Below are positions 1 to 6,602 of a DNA stretch of 52,734 nucleotides, in pieces; position 1 is the first letter of the stretch, and every line of letters starts with the position of its first letter. The stretch is from a virus. A program made the position numbers and the translations under genes. The notes beneath the pieces were generated by a model, which did no database searches, was not told the DNA's origin, and worked only from the letters and a program-made list of their open reading frames with translations. The stretch spans positions 1 to 52,734 of IMG/VR virus record IMGVR_UViG_3300020190_000074, one strand, 5' to 3'.

Positions 1-126
1 GATTTCACTAATATAAACCCAAGGAAAGTTTCCTGATAGTTTTACATCTATTCCTATTTTTTTAAGCCTTTCAATAAACACTCCGAGTTTATCTGTACTT
101 ATTTGTGTGCTACTTTTTGTTTCCAT
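1..126 (-). CDS. Partial hypothetical phage protein, runs off left edge
   Basis: An open frame on the minus strand begins with ATG at 126 and stays open for 42 codons to the window edge. The visible part reads METKSSTQISTDKLGVFIE followed by a basic helix and a KLSGNFPWVYISEI segment. The WVYI-type segment resembles small uncharacterised proteins of T4-like phages, but this is from memory and unproven. An in-frame ATG at 159 would add 11 residues and overlap the preceding small gene by 17 bases; 126 was chosen because it follows that gene's stop without overlap. It is probably co-transcribed with the gene at 143-316. Function unknown. Confidence 0.6.
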   Translation of the reverse strand, partial: METKSSTQISTDKLGVFIERLKKIGIDVKLSGNFPWVYISEI

Positions 127-142
127 TTTATATGTTCCAAAT

Positions 143-316
143 TTAGTTTTTACTTCCATAACATTCAAGTTTTTTATCCGTTACATTCCACAAATCTTTT
201 TTTCCTTCCGTCATATGACAGTTGTGTTTCTTTCCGGTTCTTTTTCCGAACTCCACAATCATATCATTATGACGATTACGAATAAGATGAGGACATTCTT
301 TGCAAGGTTTTTTCAT
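143..316 (-). CDS. 57-residue Cys-rich small protein (possible zinc-binding)
   Basis: This short gene starts with ATG at 316 and ends with TAA at 143-145. The product begins MKKPCKECPHLIRN and has two further cysteines (HNCHM, LECYG), so four Cys plus nearby His could bind one zinc ion. It is basic, with no signal peptide or membrane segment. A canonical Bacteroidota promoter (TTTG-N20-TAACTTTG) lies immediately upstream, with only 4 nt between the -7 box and the ATG, so the message is probably leaderless. The next gene (start 126) follows closely. Function unknown; a small nucleic-acid-binding or host-takeover protein is possible. Confidence in the gene rests on the promoter, the Cys pattern and the tight packing. 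Confidence 0.72.
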   Translation of the reverse strand: MKKPCKECPHLIRNRHNDMIVEFGKRTGKKHNCHMTEGKKDLWNVTDKKLECYGSKN

Positions 317-320
317 GCTA

Positions 321-352
321 CAAAGTTAAGAAATGTTTTTTATTAAAACAAA
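321..352 (-). promoter_or_regulatory. Bacteroidota-type promoter for the 57-aa gene
   Basis: On the minus strand, TTTG (349-352) is followed after exactly 20 nt by TAACTTTG (321-328), matching the Bacteroidota primary-sigma consensus TTTG-N19/20-TAnnTTTG. Only 4 nt separate the -7 box from the ATG at 316, predicting transcription to start at or next to the start codon. Confidence 0.7.
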
Positions 353-913
353 TTATTTTTTGAAATTGTAAGATTTTTGAATTGGTCTTTTACCATATCT
401 TTTTTCCATAAGTTTTTGGTGTAAATCCCAATTTAATATTGATTCGTTTGTTTGTTTCAGTTTTTTTGATACTTTTTTTGTTAATTCTTCGTTAAACTCT
501 ACCCCATGTCTATCATAAAACTCATCAACCAATCTATCTGTTGACATATTGTTTTGTTTCAAAAGAATGTAAGCTCCAAGATCGGCTTCTATTTCATCTT
601 TTTCAGAACGAGGACCGTTATGTTTCAATAATAAATGGGCAACCTCGTGTGCTTCAATAAATTTAAGGTCTTTCATATTCAGACCATCATTACCTAAAAA
701 AATTTCCCCATCAATTATTATTAAATTTTGTTCTGGAAAATAAAACCCATAACCATATTCATCGAAAAAATTTTTTAACTCTAAATAGTTTGTATTGTTT
801 TCGAAAATAACTAAAATATTAATGCCAGCTTTAAAATTACTTTCATAAGATATTAAATCTTTTTCCATTTCTTTTAATAACTTATACTGATTTTCAGTTA
901 TAATGATTTTCAT
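353..913 (-). CDS. HExxH zinc metallopeptidase-like protein with capsid-targeting-like leader
   Basis: This 186-residue protein has the gluzincin-type active site EAHEVAHLLLKH at about residues 97-108, giving HEVAH as HExxH. A downstream EADLGAYILL segment could supply the third (Glu/Asp) zinc ligand, as in ImmA/IrrE-like or M78-type peptidases. The N-terminus MKIIITENQYKLLKE matches the leader of other proteins here and ends in L-K-E, the (I/L)-x-E site cut by T4-type prohead proteases. A TATTTATA-like box (ATATTTATATG) sits just upstream of the ATG. I infer a late gene whose product may be packaged and delivered as a protease into the host. It could instead be an ordinary intracellular peptidase or inactive. 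The catalytic motif is clear; the substrate is unknown. Confidence 0.75.
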   Translation of the reverse strand: MKIIITENQYKLLKEMEKDLISYESNFKAGINILVIFENNTNYLELKNFFDEYGYGFYFPEQNLIIIDGEIFLGNDGLNMKDLKFIEAHEVAHLLLKHNGPRSEKDEIEADLGAYILLKQNNMSTDRLVDEFYDRHGVEFNEELTKKVSKKLKQTNESILNWDLHQKLMEKRYGKRPIQKSYNFKK

Positions 914-939
914 ACATATAAATATATTGGTGTTGTGAT

Positions 940-1593
940 TTAACCCACAACACCAACTAAATCATCTAGGTGATGATCTCCGGACATATCAGACCCAATC
1001 GGTCTTTTATCCATAATTTTGATTATTTCATCAATACTATATGGGTCCAACCCATTTCCATCAACACCAACATCCATTCTTTTACCATTACCAAATTTAG
1101 CTTCCCTACCAAGATGTACATGCCCGTGTAGATGGATTACACCTTTATTTAGACCGTGCCAACTTTGTAGTGGATAATGACATAAAACAAAGTTTCTGTC
1201 ATTTATTTTAACTTCCAAGTAGTGGTTTACACTTAAAAATCTATTTCGAATGTCGTCTCTGTTGTTGACTATGTGCTGGTCGTGATTTCCAAGTATTAAG
1301 TGAATGTTTTGACAAACCAATCTATCAAGGAATAAACCAATATTATCAAAACCACCAAATGAAACATCACCTAACATTATTAATGTATCATCTTGACCGA
1401 CATAATGATTTATACCATCAATAAGCCTTTCATTCATTTGGTCTATTGTTTCAAAATCCCTAACCGAATCAACTGGTATTTCACCATCTTTTTTTCTCCA
1501 GTTTGTCACACCACGAACAATATTTTTGTGTCCGTAGTGTGTGTCTGAAGTTATATATACTTTTCCTGTTGTTAATATTTTTTTAAAACTCAT
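940..1593 (-). CDS. Calcineurin-like metallophosphoesterase
   Basis: The 217-residue product shows the whole metallophosphoesterase signature in order: SDTHYGH (D-x-H) near residue 17, MLGDVSFGG (GD), LILGNHDQH (GNHD) and the C-terminal HGHVHLG (GHxH). These residues coordinate two metal ions in the calcineurin-like superfamily. Phages and bacteria use such single-domain enzymes as phosphodiesterases or nucleotide phosphatases; the substrate cannot be read from sequence. There is no signal peptide, so the enzyme acts in the cytoplasm. It lies in a run of minus-strand genes, 12 bases after the gene at 1605-2561, probably in the same operon. The fold call is firm. Confidence 0.9.
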   Translation of the reverse strand: MSFKKILTTGKVYITSDTHYGHKNIVRGVTNWRKKDGEIPVDSVRDFETIDQMNERLIDGINHYVGQDDTLIMLGDVSFGGFDNIGLFLDRLVCQNIHLILGNHDQHIVNNRDDIRNRFLSVNHYLEVKINDRNFVLCHYPLQSWHGLNKGVIHLHGHVHLGREAKFGNGKRMDVGVDGNGLDPYSIDEIIKIMDKRPIGSDMSGDHHLDDLVGVVG

Positions 1594-1604
1594 AATTTTT
1601 ATTT

Positions 1605-2561
1605 TTAAGGTAAATCATCTAAATAATCTATATTATAATTTACATCTGGTCTACTACTAACTGTTTGGTTTTGTTCAGAACCAATTAATCTTTTAATTCT
1701 TTCAATCATATCATTTGAAAACATAGCCCTTATTGAATCGTTATTTGTTGGATTAATTATAGCTTCAGTATTTGTGGAACTCCAAATTCTAAGTGTTTCT
1801 TGTACAATATCATTAGCCGTTCTGGGTTCCGAATAATCAGATATTCTTCTTCTAATTGTTGATACATCATCCCCCCAACCAATTAAATCGCCGGTTGTTT
1901 TATTTTCTTGCAATTCTTTTCTAATTTTTAAAAACAATTCATCCGGAATAAAGTTAATAAACATTGGATCAACTTCTTTATCTAATTGATCCCAAGCCTG
2001 GAACTTTTCTTTTGAAAATTCCCTTGAGAAGGCAATTTTTGTATCCGTTTTTTTATTTAAAACATAAACCAATCTATGTGTTGATAAATATTGATTCCAA
2101 TACCTTTCTTGTGTTACACACCACTTTGTATTTGCTCCATACACTTGTGATGCTTCAAAACTTAATGGTGTTAAAATAAACCAGGTGTCATCTTCATAAA
2201 TCTTTAAAATTTCTTTTTCAAGTTTTTTTCTATTTTCAATTTCTTCGGCTAACACAACAACTTCATTTAATTCTAAAAAATTAGTGTAATGGCTAATATC
2301 TTTATTTTTAATCCTATTTGCTTTTGAATGTCTTTCAAATTCATTTAGAGTTTCAATTTCACCAGAACCAAATAAAAATACACCCATATAACCCATAAAT
2401 TCATCTTTATTAGAACTGTAATAGTCACTATCATTTTTAAAATTTTTAATTAAAAATTCTGTGTACTTATACGAATCCGTTGGGTCCAGAAAAGATATAA
2501 TATCAATTAAAGATATATTCAGATCCGGATGTTGTTCTTTTAATCTATCTAATCTACTCAT
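1605..2561 (-). CDS. Hypothetical protein with a WC-motif domain shared with the gene at 14255-16225
   Basis: This 318-residue protein has no enzyme signature I recognise. Residues about 124-200 hold a patterned segment: DDTWFILTPLSFEAS, then GANTKWCVTQERYWNQY, then a hydrophobic strand LVYVLNKKTDTKIAFS. The same order (aromatic or hydrophobic strand, (K/R)WC, Tyr-rich stretch, LYYIINK) occurs near residue 273 of the 656-residue protein at 14255-16225, so the two share a domain of unknown function. The start codon overlaps the stop of the upstream kinase gene by 4 bases (ATGA), indicating translational coupling. No leader or membrane segment is present. Confidence 0.82.
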   Translation of the reverse strand: MSRLDRLKEQHPDLNISLIDIISFLDPTDSYKYTEFLIKNFKNDSDYYSSNKDEFMGYMGVFLFGSGEIETLNEFERHSKANRIKNKDISHYTNFLELNEVVVLAEEIENRKKLEKEILKIYEDDTWFILTPLSFEASQVYGANTKWCVTQERYWNQYLSTHRLVYVLNKKTDTKIAFSREFSKEKFQAWDQLDKEVDPMFINFIPDELFLKIRKELQENKTTGDLIGWGDDVSTIRRRISDYSEPRTANDIVQETLRIWSSTNTEAIINPTNNDSIRAMFSNDMIERIKRLIGSEQNQTVSSRPDVNYNIDYLDDLP

Positions 2562-2947
2562 AACTTTATACTGAATCTGTTTTTCATTTGTTCTATTTTA
2601 TCTTCTGGAACTCCGTGTTGGTTTTTTCCTTCGTGACGATTTTCAATTATTATTGAAAACACTTTATAACCAAATTCTTTTGCTAATTCAAAATAAGGTT
2701 CCATTTCCCATTCTGTTGTAAAGGTATTTGAAACAACAATTTTTTCAACATCGGCTTTCATATCTGTTTTTACTTTATGTTGACACCAATTATGTGCATT
2801 GCCAATTCTATTTGAATCAAAGTTGTAGTTACTATCTTCATCCAAAAAGAACATGTCAGCTTCGTAATGATTATCAGATAAAGTTTTAGCAAATGTTGAT
2901 TTACCACTTCCTGGTATTCCTCTTACAATATATAATATTTTTTCCAT
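2558..2947 (-). CDS. P-loop kinase (polynucleotide kinase / N4BP2-like AAA ATPase)
   Basis: The 129-residue protein starts with a strand and a perfect Walker A motif, RGIPGSGKSTFAK (residues 9-21). An acidic MFFLDEDSNYNFD segment follows where related kinases bind the phosphate acceptor, then a VSNTFTTEWEMEPYFELAK helix, and the end GVPEDKIEQMKNRF is typical of phage N4BP2-like and polynucleotide-kinase-type P-loop proteins. It probably phosphorylates a nucleic acid end or a small nucleotide substrate. Without a phosphatase domain it is shorter than T4 Pnkp. It is the second gene after the promoter at 3169-3199 and overlaps the next gene by 4 bases. Confidence 0.82.
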   Translation of the reverse strand: MEKILYIVRGIPGSGKSTFAKTLSDNHYEADMFFLDEDSNYNFDSNRIGNAHNWCQHKVKTDMKADVEKIVVSNTFTTEWEMEPYFELAKEFGYKVFSIIIENRHEGKNQHGVPEDKIEQMKNRFSIKL

Positions 2948-2951
2948 AGTT

Positions 2952-3164
2952 TTAAGCTTTAATCCAACTTGATTTATTTTCTGGATTTACCTTAATTAAA
3001 CCCTTTTCAATTAAATCATATGCAATACCCCAAGATTTATACGCGATGATTTTGTCTTGTCCTTTTTTATTTTTAGTCTTAAGAAATATATAATCAAAAT
3101 TCCAAACTAAACCTTCTTTTTCAAGTTTGTCTAAAAATAATTGTTCTCTCTTGTTAACTTTCAT
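2952..3164 (-). CDS. 70-residue hypothetical protein
   Basis: The product is small, basic and soluble (starts MKVNKREQLFLDKLEKEG, with a WNFDYIF and a Trp-rich C-terminus). I recognise no family. It is the first gene of a minus-strand operon that continues with the P-loop kinase 5 bases later. A Bacteroidota-type promoter is placed so close (4 nt between the -7 box and ATG) that the transcript should be leaderless. The divergent gene at 3212 starts only 47 bases away, so the two share this regulatory gap. It may be a host-takeover or regulatory protein, but nothing in the sequence shows this. Confidence 0.75.
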   Translation of the reverse strand: MKVNKREQLFLDKLEKEGLVWNFDYIFLKTKNKKGQDKIIAYKSWGIAYDLIEKGLIKVNPENKSSWIKA

Positions 3165-3168
3165 AATA

Positions 3169-3199
3169 CAAAGATATAAATTTTTTTTTTATCTTACAA
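3169..3199 (-). promoter_or_regulatory. Bacteroidota-type promoter, leaderless
   Basis: Minus strand: TTG (3197-3199), 20 nt, TATCTTTG (3169-3176), then 4 nt to the ATG at 3164. The box order and spacing match the Bacteroidota consensus and repeat those at 321, 5015, 25826 and 30551. Confidence 0.72.
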
Positions 3200-3211
3200 G
3201 TATTTATTAAT

Positions 3212-4222
3212 ATGAAAATTATAATTTCTGAATCACAATATAATAAATTATATTCTTATAATAATCCAGGTGTCAATTTAATTATTAATGAAGTTGCCGG
3301 TAAAAAACTTACACCATTAAGTGAAGGTTGGTTAAATACTCTGGCCGACATTGTTGGTATTTTTGACCCAACAGGACTTGTTGATATTGGAAATGCCGTT
3401 TCATACTGGCACCAAGGAAAAAATACATTTGCCTTATTAACGTTAGTTTCTGCAATACCTGGTATTGACTGGGCAACAAAACCTTTTATTTTGGGTAGTA
3501 AAATTGTTGCTGGTGCATCTGAAACAAAAATACTTGGTTGGTTAGTAAGAACACTTAACAAATGGATTGGTAAAGTTTTAGACAAAATAGATAAGATGTT
3601 ACTTTCTAAAATACCAATTGTTAAAAACTTTGCAGATGCTATGAGATCATTTATAAATGGTCTTAAAAAAGATTCAGAAATGAAATTAAACGAATCCAAA
3701 CTTTATAAGATATTAACTGAAGATGTTGATTTTGATAAGGCTTATCGTGAATTTTTCCCAAAAATTTATAAATCAGTATGTTTAAAATATGCAAAAGGTG
3801 ATGGTGAAAAAGCTCAAGACTTTTGTCAAGATGGGTTTATAAAGGCTTACAATAAATTAAGTCAGTTTAGAGGTGATAATTTAGGTGGTTGGATTGCGAT
3901 GATTGTAAGAAACAATATTCTTGATGAATTAAGAAAAGAAAAAGGTTCAAAAATTCAAGATTTTGATTTTGGTAGATATGATGCAAAACAAGAAGAATAT
4001 GATGATTCATTTATGGGTAGATATAGTGAACAAGATATTCAAGATGCAATAAATACATTATCACCACAATTTCAAAAGGTTTTCAGAATGTATTATTTTG
4101 ATGGAATGAAACACCACGAAATTGCAAAAAAATTAGGTATTTCCGATAGTACATCAAAAACAAACTTACTTAGAGGAAAAGTAAAAGTTAAAGATTTCTT
4201 AGAAAATTTAAAGGAGGCATAA
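3212..4222 (+). CDS. Fusion: leader + hydrophobic virion-type module + second leader + ECF sigma factor
   Basis: The 336-residue protein has two halves. Residues 1-156 begin with MKIIISESQYNKLY and hold a Gly-rich hydrophobic region (GIFDPTGLVDIGNAVSYW, then LLTLVSAIPGIDW) like the pre-toxin or membrane-active segments of large phage and toxin proteins. Residues 157-170 (MKLNESKLYKILTE) repeat the leader and end in L-T-E. Residues 171-336 form an ECF-type sigma factor: region 2 (AYREFFPKIYKSVCLKYAKG to LDELRKEKG) and region 4 with a helix-turn-helix (LSPQFQKVFRMYYFDGMKHHEIAKKLGIS). A TATTTATT box lies 10 nt upstream. Cleavage after both (I/L)-x-E sites would release a free sigma factor. I infer a packaged polyprotein. 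The sigma domain is firm; processing is hypothesis. Confidence 0.85.
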   Translation: MKIIISESQYNKLYSYNNPGVNLIINEVAGKKLTPLSEGWLNTLADIVGIFDPTGLVDIGNAVSYWHQGKNTFALLTLVSAIPGIDWATKPFILGSKIVAGASETKILGWLVRTLNKWIGKVLDKIDKMLLSKIPIVKNFADAMRSFINGLKKDSEMKLNESKLYKILTEDVDFDKAYREFFPKIYKSVCLKYAKGDGEKAQDFCQDGFIKAYNKLSQFRGDNLGGWIAMIVRNNILDELRKEKGSKIQDFDFGRYDAKQEEYDDSFMGRYSEQDIQDAINTLSPQFQKVFRMYYFDGMKHHEIAKKLGISDSTSKTNLLRGKVKVKDFLENLKEA

Positions 4223-4230
4223 GCCCCCTT
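4211..4230. terminator. Hairpin terminator at the convergent gene ends
   Basis: AAGGAGGC (4211-4218), loop ATAA, GCCCCCTT (4223-4230). On the minus strand the one mismatch becomes a G-U wobble and the hairpin is followed by TAAATTTTCT, so it best serves minus-strand transcription from the lipoprotein gene. On the plus strand it overlaps the stop codon of the sigma fusion. Confidence 0.5.
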
Positions 4231-4292
4231 CAAAATTGGGTCGACATTGAATGTCAACTCTCCACCACCTTGTTTCATTAAACAAGGAAAAA

Positions 4293-4733
4293 TCATTGCC
4301 TTATCATCCAGAAGTAATAGTTGGTACCATTACCGGATCCCATTGTTATATCTGTAAATTTTAATCCATTCATAAAACCCATATTCAAATTACCTTGATA
4401 TATTGTTCCACTTAAATTACCAAAAGGTGTAAAGTTTAATGTCAAATTATAAGCCGAAGCTGTTGGGTAAAAGGAATACAGACTTTCTATTCCATTATAA
4501 GTATATGTGTTTAAATCTAAAAAAACAATGGTGTCATTCAAAGGAATTAGATTTCCAAATTCACCAACCCTATATTGATTTATAACCCAAACTTGTCCAA
4601 CCAAATTATATGCCGTATCGATTTGTGTTGAATCCGTAACTATTGGTTCTGGTGGATTTGGTGGTCCAAAATTTTCCTTATGACAGGATGTTAAACCTAA
4701 CACAATAAATAAACTAATTAAAAAGTATTTCAT
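4293..4733 (-). CDS. Phage-encoded lipoprotein
   Basis: The 146-residue product starts with a classic lipoprotein signal: MKYFLISLFIVLGLTSCHKE, with LTSC as the lipobox and Cys17 as the predicted lipidated residue. A Pro-rich linker (GPPNPPEPIV) follows, then a beta-rich domain with many Asn, Thr and Tyr that resembles small Bacteroidota lipocalin-like lipoproteins. It should be anchored in the host envelope. In phages such proteins often block superinfection at the receptor or at DNA entry; that role is inferred only. It follows the gene at 4735-5010 with no gap and shares its promoter. Confidence 0.82.
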   Translation of the reverse strand: MKYFLISLFIVLGLTSCHKENFGPPNPPEPIVTDSTQIDTAYNLVGQVWVINQYRVGEFGNLIPLNDTIVFLDLNTYTYNGIESLYSFYPTASAYNLTLNFTPFGNLSGTIYQGNLNMGFMNGLKFTDITMGSGNGTNYYFWMIRQ

Positions 4734-4734
4734 A

Positions 4735-5010
4735 TTATCTTGTTACTAATGCTTCAATTTTACTTTTAACTTGGTCTGTAATTGTAAATTCTTTAACAGA
4801 TGTAATTACAACAGACTCATTCAATACTTTAGACGGAATGTGAACCAAAAAGGTATCACCATCAAAAAATGATAAATTGTTTTCCAATTCAATGCAACCG
4901 TGAACCATCTTCAAAAACAATTTGAACTGAATTTGATCCATAAATGTTTCATTTACCAATTCACCCATCTTTTCGTGTGTGATTCTAATATTGTATCCTT
5001 GTTTATTCAT
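4735..5010 (-). CDS. 91-residue hypothetical protein
   Basis: The protein is soluble and mildly acidic (starts MNKQGYNIRITHEKMGELVN), with a predicted mix of strands and helices and no cysteine pattern suggesting a metal site. I do not recognise the family. It is the first gene of a two-gene unit with the lipoprotein. Its promoter at 5015-5045 has the -7 box 4 nt before the ATG, so its message should be leaderless. Unlike the structural genes it has no (I/L)-x-E leader, which fits early expression. Confidence 0.72.
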   Translation of the reverse strand: MNKQGYNIRITHEKMGELVNETFMDQIQFKLFLKMVHGCIELENNLSFFDGDTFLVHIPSKVLNESVVITSVKEFTITDQVKSKIEALVTR

Positions 5011-5014
5011 AAGA

Positions 5015-5045
5015 CAAAGATATAAATAAAAATCAATTAAAACAA
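5015..5045 (-). promoter_or_regulatory. Bacteroidota-type promoter, leaderless
   Basis: Minus strand: TTG (5043-5045), 20 nt, TATCTTTG (5015-5022), 4 nt, ATG at 5010. It overlaps the distal end of the terminator T-tract that ends the previous transcription unit. Confidence 0.7.
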
Positions 5046-5048
5046 AAA

Positions 5049-5081
5049 ACCCACAAATATTTTTTTACAAACTTTGTGGGT
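5049..5081 (-). terminator. Rho-independent terminator, minus strand
   Basis: A 9-bp stem, ACCCACAAA (5049-5057) with TTTGTGGGT (5073-5081), has a 15-nt loop. On the minus strand it is followed directly by TTTTTTGTTTT, a good terminator for the Nudix gene. A TATCTTTA box (5133-5140) lies between that gene and this hairpin, so a short transcript from about 5125 to 5040 is also possible. Confidence 0.6.
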
Positions 5082-5169
5082 CTTTAAACTAAACCATTAT
5101 TTTTTTAGAAGAAGGTGGATTAGGTTTTTTTGTAAAGATAAATATATAGGAGTTTTCAAAAAAATCAAA

Positions 5170-5589
5170 TTATTTTAAAACTTTTTGTATTAATTTCAAT
5201 AATTGTTTGTTTTCTTTTGAAATATCAATATTTTTTTCAGAAAAATACTGACACTTAGTATGTTCGTGACCATCTTTTGCTCTTTCTAAATTTGGTAAAA
5301 CTTTTTTTTTAGATTCAAATGAAAAAACATACATCATACCTTTTTTTGTTGTTCCATCATTTTTATATCTATTGATAAAACCAACTAAATCAATTTTATT
5401 TGGTAGTTTAATATTTGTTTCTTCTTTGTATTCTCTGATTGCTGCTTCCGTTGGTGATTCCTTACCTTCTATATGTCCTGAAGGTATTGACCATTGATTT
5501 GGTAATGATTCTTCTGGACTTCTTTTACAAAGTAGGACTTCATCATTGTGTTTTAAAATAACACCGGCATATCTTTTAAATTCATTCAT
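5170..5589 (-). CDS. Nudix hydrolase (MutT family)
   Basis: The 139-residue protein has a full Nudix box: GHIEGKESPTEAAIREYKEE fits Gx5Ex7REUxEExGU. The catalytic REYKEE lies near residues 52-57. Nudix enzymes hydrolyse nucleoside diphosphates linked to another group (damaged dNTPs, NAD derivatives, RNA caps); the exact substrate is unreadable here. The N-terminus ('KRYAGVILKHNDEVLLCKR') is the usual MutT start. It is transcribed away from the DUF192 gene at 5608 across an 18-base gap that is an almost perfect palindrome. Length and domain cover agree with single-domain Nudix proteins. Confidence 0.9.
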   Translation of the reverse strand: MNEFKRYAGVILKHNDEVLLCKRSPEESLPNQWSIPSGHIEGKESPTEAAIREYKEETNIKLPNKIDLVGFINRYKNDGTTKKGMMYVFSFESKKKVLPNLERAKDGHEHTKCQYFSEKNIDISKENKQLLKLIQKVLK

Positions 5590-5595
5590 GATACT

Positions 5596-5609
5596 ATATT
5601 TATAAATAT
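5596..5609. promoter_or_regulatory. Palindromic TATTTATA box between divergent genes
   Basis: ATATTTATAAATAT is a perfect 14-bp palindrome placed between the starts of the Nudix gene (minus, 5589) and the DUF192 gene (plus, 5608). The same box precedes many structural genes in this window. It probably acts as a two-way phage promoter element. Confidence 0.5.
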
Positions 5610-5958
5610 GAATGAAGTAAAAATAAATAATAACCTATTCAATGTTATCACAGTTTTAACTGATAGAGACATTCAGAATGGTATGATGGGTAAAAAATTT
5701 AATGATAAATTTAATGGAATGTTATTTGTTATGGAATCAGGTCAACATTCTTTCTGGATGAAAAACTGTGAAACGTCACTTGATATTATTTTTATAAAAG
5801 ATATGAAAGTTTCTAAAATACACAAAAACTGTTTACCTTGTAGGGAACAAAAATGTCCAACATATCCAGGTGAAGGTGACTTAATATTGGAAATTGCTGG
5901 TGGTGATTGTGATAAGTACGATATAAAAGAAGGTGATTCTGTATATATTGAAGCTTAG
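5608..5958 (+). CDS. DUF192 family protein
   Basis: The 116-residue protein matches the DUF192 pattern: an early GMMGKKFNDKFNGMLFVM, then the family hallmark FWMKNCETSLDIIFI (residues about 50-64), a central Cys pair (CLPCREQKC) and a C-terminal ILEIAGGDCDKYDIKEGDSV. DUF192 proteins form a small beta-barrel and are common in bacteria and large phages, but their biochemical role is not established. Extra cysteines not typical of the family could bind metal. Its stop overlaps the stop of the convergent lipoprotein gene at 5955 by 4 bases. Start chosen at the ATG right behind the palindromic promoter box. Confidence 0.85.
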   Translation: MNEVKINNNLFNVITVLTDRDIQNGMMGKKFNDKFNGMLFVMESGQHSFWMKNCETSLDIIFIKDMKVSKIHKNCLPCREQKCPTYPGEGDLILEIAGGDCDKYDIKEGDSVYIEA

Positions 5959-6602
5959 TTTTTAATATGAATTATATTGTCAAGTATATTTGGATTTATT
6001 AATAATTCATTTGGTGTTGTTTTTATCATAAGAGCCTTACCACTTTTTGATTTAGAAGATTTTATATTGGAAAAATCTAAAATTTCAACTTGGAATCTAG
6101 TTATTGAAGTGTATGTACCATTTTTTAGTTTTTCACCATAAATTGAATTAAATTCTTTTAAATAGAAAATTGTGTATTCTGGAATTTTCTTTGAAAATTC
6201 AATTCCATCGTACGTAACCCAGTTTTCTGAATTTTTAGTATTACTATATTCTTGAAAGGAATTTTCAATAGCAATTTTTAATTTACTTAAATTTTCAAAA
6301 TCGCATTCAAATTTTATTATGTAATCTGTATAATTTTCAGATATAATGACATTTGAAATTCCGTCTTGTTTGATTAAATTTTTTTTAAAATTAAATATTT
6401 TTTGTTTTATTTCTGGTAGTTTTAAATTTTTCTTACCATTTATACTATCTAATAACAATATGGATGATACATTTGTCTTACTTTGACTCAAGTTTATAAC
6501 ATATTTAAACTTTCCGCTACCATCGTTGTTTAATTGTATTTCATCTATAAGTTCGACACAAGATGTCAATAAAAAAAGTAATATGAAAAAAAAATATTTC
6601 AT
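5955..6602 (-). CDS. Second phage-encoded lipoprotein
   Basis: The 215-residue product begins MKYFFFILLFLLTSCVELID: a short hydrophobic signal and the LTSC lipobox, predicting lipidation at Cys15. The mature part alternates beta-rich and charged segments (FKYVINLSQSKTNVSS, then IKFECDFENLSKLKIAIE) and has no catalytic motif I recognise. It probably sits in the host outer membrane or periplasm. Its start overlaps the stop of the methyltransferase-DUF3310 gene at 6602. The signal and lipobox match the other lipoprotein at 4293-4733 closely, although the mature domains differ. A role in superinfection exclusion is possible but not shown. Confidence 0.8.
   Translation of the reverse strand: MKYFFFILLFLLTSCVELIDEIQLNNDGSGKFKYVINLSQSKTNVSSILLLDSINGKKNLKLPEIKQKIFNFKKNLIKQDGISNVIISENYTDYIIKFECDFENLSKLKIAIENSFQEYSNTKNSENWVTYDGIEFSKKIPEYTIFYLKEFNSIYGEKLKNGTYTSITRFQVEILDFSNIKSSKSKSGKALMIKTTPNELLINPNILDNIIHIKN

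Noticed and set aside
103-346. Plus-strand ORFs of 60 and 79 aa at the left edge
   Set aside because: They are antisense to the 57-aa Cys-rich gene and the partial gene, both of which have better composition, a promoter and tight spacing.
4093-4296. Minus-strand ORF of 67 aa whose ATG overlaps the lipoprotein stop (ATGA)
   Set aside because: The coupled start is suggestive, but most of the frame is antisense to the sigma domain and crosses the terminator hairpin at 4211-4230. I did not keep it; relatives with the same peptide would change this.
5596-5609. Calling the TATTTATA boxes T4 late promoters
   Set aside because: The element is similar to TATAAATA only on the opposite strand, and no T4-type late sigma (gp55) was identified in the window. 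I kept it as an unnamed box.
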